DNA of 64,000 bases. Source: Mercenaria mercenaria. Its lineage: Eukaryota; Mollusca; Bivalvia; Venerida; Veneridae. The stretch is from assembly GCF_021730395.1 (NCBI RefSeq), contig NC_069369.1, positions 63,701,501 to 63,765,500 of the forward strand, read 5' to 3'. The translations under genes were made by a program, and so were the position numbers. Position 1 is the stretch's first letter, and each line of letters starts with the position of its first letter. Positions 56,801-64,000 of this stretch are shown here, in pieces. The notes below the pieces were generated by a model, which worked only from the letters and a program-made list of their open reading frames with translations, was not told where the DNA came from and made no database searches.

Positions 56801-59800
56801 CTAGTGGTTCTCTACCAAGATTGTTAAAATCATGACCCTGGAGTCAATATTTGCAACGCCCAGGGGTTCCCTTTGTTTTTCATTGAAATATAGGAAAAAT
56901 CTTTAAAAATCTTCTTGTCCAGAACCATAAAGCCCAGACCTTAGATATTTAGTGTTTGGTAATGTCTACTGTCAGGTTTGTTCAAATCATGACCTTGGGG
57001 TCAAAATTGACTGCGCTCCGGAGTCAACAGTTTTACATTGGCTTATATAGAGAAAAAATATTTTTTGAAAGCAATAGTCCCAGAGCTTAGATATTTGGTA
57101 TGTGGCATGCTCAAGTGTTCTCTACCAAGATTGTTCAAATCGTGATCCTGGGGTCAATACAGGCTACGCCAGGGTGGTCCCTTGTTTTACATAGACTTTT
57201 TTGTTTTTGAAGCAATCGCATAGAAATTTGGATCACAAGTATAATGTTTGATACAGATTTCGATACTCATCTTGAATAGGAAAGAAGGAAAGAAGTTCGA
57301 TTTCATGGCAAAGTTGAAAACAAGATAACCATGTTGGGTCTCTTGAAAGTGCCGACTGCATATTTTGACGGTATGGCAGTTATTTAACAGCTTTGTAACC
57401 CACATTCTACGATATGGCAAAGATATTCCTTGAACATATATTGGTAAAGTCAACATCTATAACAGGAATGAAGCAGATACATATCAGTTTTGATAAATAC
57501 AACTGCAACAGTATTAAAGAAAGCACCATAATGAAAAGAGGTGACATACACATCTAAAATGTATATTTACAAGAACGCTAACGAGTTCCAAAAGATTAGA
57601 AAAGTTTTCTCTTAAATGGACAACACAAACAAAAACTTGCTCGTAATGCAAGGAACAGTCTCACTAACAACAATGGAGTATTAATTAAACCTTGGTGGGC
57701 AAGGTGATAAAGCAATAGAAGTTACTGTTGACAGTAACCATGTCATAAATGACTAGGAATCTAAACATGAAGAAGCCCAAAAACCTTCCACCAACAGAAA
57801 ACACCACCAACGAGAACAGTTTTTACCAGCACTTGCTAGGAGGTTGCTATCAGTTAATGGTATGGTGGACTGCACTCACTTCAGCAGAAACAAGAGCTTC
57901 CATGAGCTGGTCCAAAGGTTTTGAACGATATGGTCTGTGATTGTGAAAGCATTTGTACAGACACTAGAGTTCCCAAGAATTCTTGGAATGTTATCTAAAA
58001 AACTATTAAATAAACTTTACAAGTTCTCAATACTTTAGAGCACTATATCTGCAAGTGGTTTTTTATTACAGTTGAATATGATGTCAAAAGAAGAGCGGTC
58101 AACAATGTACAGTAGCATTTGCTCGCGATGGCAATTCAGATTTGCTCGCGATGGCAATTCAGATTTGCTCGCGATGGCAATTCAGGAGACATAGACTAAA
58201 GTATTCGTACTGATGAATGAACTGATAGTATGCCTGATTGTAACAATTCACATTCATTCAGATGTATCTTTGAAAGAATAAACTTTTCTCATATTTGATA
58301 TATTTAAATATGCAGAAAGGTTTGTTACTTAAACAGAAATAACTATGCCTTACAAGTAAACTTAAAATGGCTAATACAATATCATCTGAGCCGTGCCATG
58401 GGAAAACCAACATAGTGGGTGTGCGACCAGCATGGATCCAGACCAGCCTGCGCATCCACGCAGTCTGGTCAGGATCCATGCTGTTCGCTAACAGTTTCTC
58501 CAATTCCAATAGGCTTTAAAAGCGAACAGCATGGAGCCTGACCAGACTGCGCGGATGCGCAGGCTGGTCTGGATCCATGCTGGTCGCATACCCACTATGT
58601 TGGTTTTCCCATGGCACGGCTCATCTATGTGTGTTATTGGCATGCATTTTGTACAAATCTATCATCAAAATATTTTCAGCATTACCCCATTTATATGTTT
58701 TCAGGCAGTATCTTATGAAATGTCCACATATTTTATCAAATGCATTTTTCAATCATAGGAAATGCTTATCCTACATTTCTGCCTGTTATAATTACTTCAT
58801 TTTGCAATCTATCAGCAACAATATTTACTTAGATATCAGACTGATGTAGCATTTGCGCTGGCAGTGCAGGAGATACAGACAAAGACATGACATTGTAAAA
58901 AATATGCATACAATTTTAGCCTGGATCGTATGTGACAGTGATTCAGATGACTCAAAACATCATGTCAAATTGTATCAGTCAACATTTGTTCAAATATATG
59001 TTGTTGTTGTTTTTTTGTAAAATGAACTTACCAAAAGTGTTTACTAATTTTTTTTTTTATAAATACAAGTTACTGCAGAGCAGTACATGTATTTTATTTT
59101 TACAGAAACAACTTATGCTTTACAAGTATACTTTAAATTGCAAATACATTTTATGTATGATTGTGTGTATTTGACGTATACAAAGATACCCCATTAAAAA
59201 GTTTTCAGATAGCTTCCTAAATATATTCTCACAGGCCTTTTTCTACATTTTGTACTGCTATATTTACCTCATACTACAAAGTATGAGAAAACATATGTTT
59301 CCTTAAATAACAAATAAATAAAATTATAATGTTGGTATTTCCTGTGTACAGGATATAAAGACAGGATATAAAGACAATGAAATGTGTAAAAATGTATACA
59401 AAATACACATCGTGTATGCTAGTGATTTAGATTACTTAAATCATATCATGCCAGTTTGTATCAATCAATTATGTTCAATGCATGTTGTTTTGTTTTTTAG
59501 AATTAACATTCTAAAGGTTATTTATTCATATTTTAAAAAGATGTCATTGCAGAGCAGTATTCCATTTTTTACTGATGTTATCATAACTCACAAGCTTACA
59601 AATAAACTTAAAATGTCGAAGACTTTATTACGTATGTTGTATTTTTTTACATTCTCTTTTTACAAGAAAATGACCAGTAAGCAGTAAATAACTTTTAAAT
59701 CGGTATCTTATGTAATTGCTACGAAATATTCTATTAAATGCTGTTTTAACCTTCAAATTTACATTACAGCCTGTTTTAATTACTTTATAGAAAGAGTTAA

Positions 59801-62240
59801 GAAACATACGTTAACTTAAACATCAAACCTTGTCATAATGTGAAAATAATATATTTCCATCATTTGCAGATTAACCACACCCATTTTTTAACTTACTTTT
59901 ACTAATTTTGGTATATACCAAATTTTAATCAGGTAATAATTCTTTTTCTCATGTTTGTTCTGTCCAGAAGAAACAGTTTACAAAACCTCCACCTTTGCTT
60001 TATAACATGAACTTTAAAGTACTACACATATAATAAGTGCACGTAGATTTACCCCACCCGCTAAGCTGTTTAGCCCTTGTTTGTCGGATTAATAGATAAT
60101 AAATTAATTAAAAGTTGTCATGTCAAATACTTATCATAAAGTTTATGAAATTTCTGAGCATTATAAAGCACAAAACTTGTAAAATATAATAAAGCAATTA
60201 AAAGAGATAGAATTATTAAAGGAATGTATGTAAAACAGTGTTTTTTTCTTATATTTTGCATGCGATATCTCCCATATTTTGTAAGAATATATTTCAATTT
60301 ACTTGAAGATAAATTATACTATGTTTTAAGCTATTCTGCAACAGAAACTTTTATAAAATTGGGACCATACCTATAAAATTGAAATATATTGTCCAGTCAG
60401 TTTGTATTGTATGTTTTTTTAATTTTCGGCGGCAATATTGGCGGCCATCTTGAATTTGAGCACTTTGCCCACCACTTGGATTCTGGCATCAACTGGTTTT
60501 GGAAACTTAAGACTGTTACAAACATTTTTTATATATATAGTTTGCGATGTGCACATTCGTAGACCACCTACCCCCCATGAAAGTGAACTCGTTTGCGACA
60601 GCATTAATCATAATATAGCCAAATATCTCAAAAATAAGCACACGGACCTATACATTTCATTTCACCATATCATAGGCCATATGTTTATTTGTTTATTTAC
60701 TTATATAACCTGGATTCCATAGCGTTGTGAACAAAGAATTTGGTGTCGTAATCAATATTATAATGGCAGTTTTTATATAAGTGTAAACTAACGAAAATGT
60801 TTAAAATCAAATAACTTCGTCTATGTATTACGTATACAATATTTTTCTGTCTTAGAGTGTGATACTAAATTTAGTCGTCTAATATTATTTGTAGATGTGT
60901 TTATTTTATCCACTTCCATTTGACTAACAACTCCACGACGACATGCATGCATACATACATTACATTGATGAAGAACTGTCTATTAACTAGATCAATAAAA
61001 ATGCAAATATACGCCATAATTTGGAGACGGTTGAATAAATTTAACATTCAGACATTTACGAAGCGTGACTATTTTTAATTAAAACAACGAAAAGCATTGA
61101 CTTATATTCTGCAGTTTTTAATCATAATATAATCTAGTTAATAGACACAGTATGTAAGATTTATGCATTTAGTTTATAGTTCAGTGAAGCTCATTAGACA
61201 ACCGTACGATATACATATCCGTGACTAGTGATAAAAGATACTGTGTCTGAAAGCGTGTGTCGCTTACCTGTGACACAATGTGGGGAAGTTGAAAATAACT
61301 TGCGGTGGACAGCCAAGTGCTTTCTCTGAATCAAGGGCACTGATAAGGTTAACTTCCCGCCGTAACATTGATGAAATGCTGTTGAAAAATGGCGATAACC
61401 TCACCCCAACTCTTCGTCCCATCCCCTCTTACAATTGGGGATTGAAACTTTTAAAATCCAAGTTCGATCTCTTCCTTGAACATGAGAACCATTAATTGTA
61501 TTTTTGGTTGACACTTCAAACACGTCACGAGGACAGCGGATATCCTGCTATGTTGCATTGAATTTAATGACAGTCGGAAGGCAAAGAGAACCCTACTGGA
61601 TCCATCATCGCAACACCTTACAACCGATAAGCATCAATAAGGGTGATATAATGACCGTTGTTTATAACCTTATGTATACATTAACACCTTACAGACTGCT
61701 TCAGCACAATGCATCACACAGAGGTAGCTTAAGACGAAAATATCATTCTTTCCAGTTTCTCATCTTAACACACAAGTTTCTGAAACAGCAAATTCTATCT
61801 ATATATCTAAATGATCAATTCAATGTTTAACGTTTATAAGTTAATTATCAATATATTTCAGATTTTACATCATTGAAGACAACAAGATCATCCTCGCCCT
61901 TTAAAGGAACTTATTTCAAACAATATATTGGTTATGTAGGAAATGTAACCCACACCACTACCACTCCATACCCACTAAAACGAAGTAAGTATAAGAGCGA
62001 GTCCTTCTTTCGATCACTGATATATTATTGCATTATTTAACATAAAATAAAACCTATTTGACTTTCATGTTACGCTAATTTGATATTTCAATGTTGTTTT
62101 TACAGGGGCATTTCTGATACCGTATATTATATGCCTTGTCACGTGCGGTTTGCCGCTGTTTATGATGGAACTGGCTCTCGGACAATATATGAATATTGGC
62201 AGTGTAGAAACATGGGCTAGACTGATTCCAGCATTTAAAG
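53586..62240 (+). CDS. SLC6-family transporter, 5' part of second gene (two exons)
   Basis: Exon 1 (53586-53811) and exon 2 (62106-62240) join in frame (G/GG giving NGGG-AFLIPY) over an 8,294-bp intron. The protein starts [16 protein letters not shown] and has an acidic cytoplasmic N-terminus of about 45 residues. TM1 carries [18 protein letters not shown], the family's strongest signature. TM2 is [19 protein letters not shown] with MELALGQY. A glycine occupies the position of the aspartate that monoamine carriers use for the amine (GCAVGLGN), which argues for an amino-acid-type substrate. The remaining exons lie right of the window. It is a separate gene from the one ending at 5252, in the same orientation, so the two form a tandem pair. 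Confidence 0.93.
53849..53991 (-). repeat. TRIM LTR 1 with tRNA-like sequence
   Basis: 143 bp with perfect TGTCAC/GTGACA ends. On the minus strand positions about 53945-53872 fold as a tRNA-like cloverleaf: A box TAGCTCAGTCGG, anticodon arm TCGGA/TCCGA, T arm CCGGG/CCCGG with B box GGTTCGAGTCC. The anticodon would be GGT, but the base before it is C in place of U33, so it is more likely a captured promoter than a working tRNA gene. Confidence 0.8.
54112..54265 (-). repeat. TRIM LTR 2 with a different tRNA-like sequence
   Basis: 154 bp, TGTAACAGG at its right (minus-strand 3') end and TACATACA at the other. On the minus strand it has TAGCGACTTGGTAGAGTG (A-box-like) and CCCGGGTTCGATTCCCGG (B box with a perfect T arm). 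Outside the tRNA-like part it differs from LTRs 1 and 3, although the adjoining internal segments are homologous. Confidence 0.72.
54375..54526 (-). repeat. TRIM LTR 3 with tRNA-like sequence
   Basis: Closely similar to LTR 1 over ACAGGGTGAGAAAAATG, the whole tRNA-like part and CACACTTTCTCCCCGTT. The outer end has diverged, so the border near 54526 is approximate. On the minus strand this is the 5' LTR. Confidence 0.72.
54787..54935 (+). repeat. Dispersed repeat with AAGATGGCCGCC end, copy 1
   Basis: GTAGGTGGTCTATGAATGTGC, AAAATGTTTGTCAGA, TGATGCCAG and CAAATTCAAGATGGCCGCC. The same phrases occur in reverse orientation at 60415-60570. Confidence 0.75.
54936..55746. other. Intronic, nothing further recognised
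   Basis: A/T-rich intron sequence of SLC6 gene B. A second AAAATGGCTGCCAAGATGG lies near 55440-55460, a relative of the phrase at 54908 without the rest of the repeat. Confidence 0.45.
55747..57210. mobile_element. Tandem-repeat element, eight units (pearl-like)
   Basis: It begins with the imperfect hairpin AGCTCATCTGAGC/GCTCAGGGTGAGCT, then GTCCGTCCGTCC, then eight degenerate units of about 155-165 bp. Unit landmarks are AAAATCTTCTTGTCCAAAAC, GGGCCTAG, GTATGTAGCATCATCTAGTGG, CTACCAAGATTGTTCAAA and ACTTATATAGGG. Units start near 55976, 56127, 56288, 56446, 56609, 56744, 56905 and 57070. No reading frame. The far terminus is not clear. Confidence 0.8.
57211..58116. other. Intronic, nothing recognised
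   Basis: Short open frames at 57187-57456 (minus) and 57749-57940 (plus) show no motif or splice context. Nothing else stands out. Confidence 0.4.
58117..58185. repeat. Three perfect 23-bp tandem units
   Basis: ATTTGCTCGCGATGGCAATT plus CAG, repeated three times without change. The unit contains the palindrome TCGCGA. Confidence 0.9.
58260..59800 (+). repeat. Old tandem duplication, about 490-bp period
   Basis: Diverged blocks follow one another. Block 2 (about 58885-59290) and block 3 (about 59375-59800) share a GCAGAGCAGTA motif, TTTTTACAG/TTTTTACTG followed by ACTTATGCTTTACAAGTA-like and CTCACAAGCTTACAAATA-like phrases, then AAACTTAAAAT-type stretches and ATGTATG. The partial block 1 (about 58260-58386 and 58624-58850) is split by the foldback element at 58387. 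No coding role visible. Confidence 0.6.
58387..58623. mobile_element. Foldback palindromic element, copy 4
   Basis: TGAGCCGTGCCATGGG to CCCATGGCACGGCTCA, 237 bp. It has the unusual CATGGG/CCCATG pair in both arms where other copies have CATGAG/CTCATG. It sits inside the older 490-bp tandem repeat. Confidence 0.92.
59801..60414. other. Intronic, nothing recognised
   Basis: A/T-rich intron sequence, no repeat or gene supported. Confidence 0.4.
60415..60570 (-). repeat. Dispersed repeat with AAGATGGCCGCC end, copy 2, inverted
   Basis: The minus strand reads GGTAGGTGGTCTACGAATGTG, AAAATGTTTGTAACAGTC, TTGATGCCAGAATCC and CTCAAATTCAAGATGGCCGC, the same series as 54787-54935 in the opposite orientation. 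Confidence 0.75.
60571..62105. other. Intronic, nothing recognised
   Basis: Open frames at 61280-61495 and 61504-61830 show no domain or splice sites I can support. No repeat unit was noticed. Confidence 0.4.
62106..62240 (+). CDS. SLC6 gene B exon 2: TM2
   Basis: 135 bp between acceptor TTTTTACAG and donor GTAAGT. It encodes [40 protein letters not shown] and IPAFKG, exactly the order after NGGG in SLC6 proteins. The next exon, expected to begin near the IGYG motif, was not found before 64000. Confidence 0.93.
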
Positions 62241-62340
62241 GTAAGTACGCTGTTCTTGTTATGTCGTTGGCAATAAATATCTTTTTTCTAGCCTGTACAA
62301 TGTAAACTATTCTCCATGTGTTATGGTTCTGTTCACAAAA

Positions 62341-62432
62341 AGCCGAGATAGCCGATTTCTTTGGAGTATGGAAGAACCCAAAGCGATTCGAAGTCGGTGG
62401 CCTTAACCATTCGGCCACGGAGGCCCCTATAG
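62341..62432 (-). mobile_element. tRNA-headed SINE head, antisense
   Basis: The minus strand reads GGGGCCTCCGTGGCCGAATG, GTTAAGGCCACCGACTTCG and AATCGCTTTGGGTTC, close to a class II tRNA 5' half with an intact A box (TGGCCGAATGGTTAAGG). No SINE body follows. It lies 100 bp after exon 2 of SLC6 gene B. Confidence 0.6.
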
Positions 62433-62917
62433 CTAGAATTTAACGGAAGCAGATACATGTTAGATAATATCTCTCAACTTGTTGGATCTGTAAATTGATA
62501 CGAATAGAAACAGCTTTATATATTAAGTTACGTAAGGCACAAAGGAGATTTATGAGAAGTAGCAACTCTAAACGGTTTGTTGGTCTGGAAGAATTATGCA
62601 GTATCATTGTAAACAATTTCACGGGCTTTTTTAGCAGTGTTTTACATTGTATGTATCAATTGAATTTATAACGTTTATATAATGCTTATACATGGGGTAC
62701 ACCGGGTGCATTCCATTTAAAACATCACATGATTATGACCCGGAGTGAAATAAAAAAAAATAATTCTATACTCAGTTATTGATATACTAAACATCTAAAC
62801 ATCTTGTTCTTAATACTAGTATATCTTTAGTATTTAGTGAAAAGTGCCCTCTTCTTGATGTATAACTTTTTTGACATGTATATCAGTGTATTAATATTAT
62901 AAAAATAGCTATGATAG
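62433..62917. other. Intronic, nothing recognised
   Basis: A/T-rich; no gene or repeat supported. Confidence 0.4.
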
Positions 62918-63840
62918 CCTGTACGAAAAGAGAACCTGTTTTACAGCTGTAAAACGTCTGTAAAAGACCTGTATTTTGAAATTACAGCTGTAAAAGACCA
63001 AAAATAGATTTGAAATTTAAAGGTATAAAACAATTGCAGGTCTCAAGAATACAGCTGTAAAAATTTCAGTTGAAAGTTACAGCTATAAAATGGTCATGTC
63101 TCAAAATTACAGCTGTAACTTTTTCGAGGGAAATATGAGTACTTCTAGTCATCTTTAATGAATTGTGGCGGGAAATAACTGAAATTCACAGAGACACCAC
63201 ATCATATAACATATTGGAATTTTAGCCATTATGGAGTAAGTCCAAATGTTTTATTACTAATACAGTTGTAAAAAAGGACATGTAGCAAATGCATAAACAA
63301 TTTACTCTTTATCTGAAAATGATAAGTTTAAAGGAAATAATTACCAAATTGTCATACGTTTTCGTGACATAGAAAGTTTTATAAACAAAATATGATACAT
63401 AGTTTCTACTTTGTATCCTACTCTTTAACTTTGCAAAACATATTCATATTGTTCTTCACTTACTACGTAATTTATTTCGGCTTTTGTGTAATAATTGCTA
63501 CCCTTTCTAGAGAATAACAATTCATCCTAAAATATTTTTGTACGTGTGCTGTCGTCCCTTAAAATAATGTTCTCTTTTTCAGCACCTGTTATATTTCTAC
63601 AGCTGTAACTTTTAGGCATATTTACAGCTGAAACTGTTTTCATGTTTACAGCTGTCATTTTTAGGGCTGTATATCATTTACATAATTCGACCTGTTTTAG
63701 TCGTTTTACAGCTGTAAATAAAAATCTACAGCTGTAAAATCAATGTTGTTCTAAAAAATCTACAGGTGTAAAATTGAAATAATCATGACAGTAATTTTAA
63801 ACATTTGCGGGTGTTTTACAGCTGTAAAATTTTGTACAGG
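62918..63840. mobile_element. Non-autonomous element with ACAGCTGT-rich ends
   Basis: About 920 bp bounded by the inverted pair CCTGTACGAAAA (left) and TTTTGTACAGG (right). The first 210 bp and last 255 bp hold about nine exact ACAGCTGT palindromes (four left, five right) plus near variants, mostly followed by AAAA; the middle 450 bp holds none. It has no open frame of note. Clustered subterminal motifs suggest transposase-binding sites. The family is not known to me and no target duplication was clear. Confidence 0.7.
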
Positions 63841-64000
63841 TCATCAGTGTTGTAAAAACATCAGAAGTTCCAGGGAAGAAATAGCTTTACTAACGGGATT
63901 ACCCAGCAACTCTTAAGAGAGGGATGGGGTTTTGACAAATACAATATTCATTCAATGTACCTGGCACAAGTAAAGTAACCATTTATAGGAATGGACCACA
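63841..64000. other. Window end, nothing recognised
   Basis: Intron of SLC6 gene B presumably continues; no exon seen. Confidence 0.4.

Noticed and set aside
61280-61830. Two neighbouring open frames as a reverse-transcriptase C-terminal relic
   Set aside because: The phrase [14 protein letters not shown] vaguely recalls a LINE end, but no second motif supports it.
227-62240. A single SLC6 gene with scrambled exon order
   Set aside because: The first set of exons ends with a stop and poly(A) signal and the second starts with an ATG and N-terminus in the same orientation, which fits two tandem genes.

Overview
This 64 kb window is animal nuclear DNA, most likely from a bivalve mollusc. The signs are small exons with GT/AG introns, two SLC6-type transporter genes, several tRNA-headed SINE fragments, many copies of a palindromic foldback element, and tandem-repeat elements ending in (ACGG)n or GCTCACCTGAGC hairpins of a kind I recall from clam genomes. 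The species assignment is an inference from memory of such repeats and was not tested. Only the two transporter genes look like host protein-coding genes; most of the remainder is mobile or repetitive.

Layout. 1-5.5 kb: the last six coding exons of a Na+/Cl--dependent SLC6 transporter (plus strand), followed by a poly(A) signal; its last intron holds about six decayed copies of the end of the penultimate exon. 5.5-11.8 kb: non-coding, with SINE fragments and a foldback element. 11.8-32.0 kb: one very large repeat composite. Arms of about 195-bp tandem units lie in opposite orientations around a central array of about 305-bp dimer units. The right arm has been split twice, by a CR1/L2-like LINE (16054-19573, exact 9-bp target duplication) and by an 11.9-kb Helentron-type Helitron (about 20076-31942). 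The Helentron has spliced genes on the minus strand for a Cys-rich N-terminus, a Ulp1-like protease, a 12-fold 21-residue repeat, a DUF6570-like domain, a Rep/PIF1-type helicase and a terminal endonuclease; it carries several breaks. 32.85-42.03 kb: a young Ty3/Gypsy element on the minus strand with 538-bp LTRs that are nearly identical by eye and a 4-bp target duplication. 45.8-50.6 kb: a decayed DIRS-like tyrosine-recombinase retroelement, itself split by a tandem-repeat element and by a foldback element.

53.6-62.2 kb: the first two coding exons of a second SLC6 transporter on the plus strand, separated by an 8.3-kb intron. That intron contains a miniature LTR element (TRIM-like) whose LTRs each enclose a tRNA-like sequence with RNA polymerase III A and B boxes, an eight-unit tandem-repeat element, a foldback element sitting inside an older tandem duplication, and an inverted dispersed repeat pair. 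62.9-63.8 kb: a non-autonomous element whose two ends are packed with ACAGCTGT palindromes.

The two SLC6 genes are in the same orientation (the C-terminal half of one, then the N-terminal start of the next), so they look like a tandem paralog pair pushed apart by about 48 kb of insertions. The observations I rate highest are the tRNA-bearing LTRs, the inverted satellite composite, the arm-to-arm co-variation of the foldback elements, and the spliced Helentron with a duplicated exon. Exon boundaries, repeat borders and copy counts were read by eye; no alignment or database search was run.
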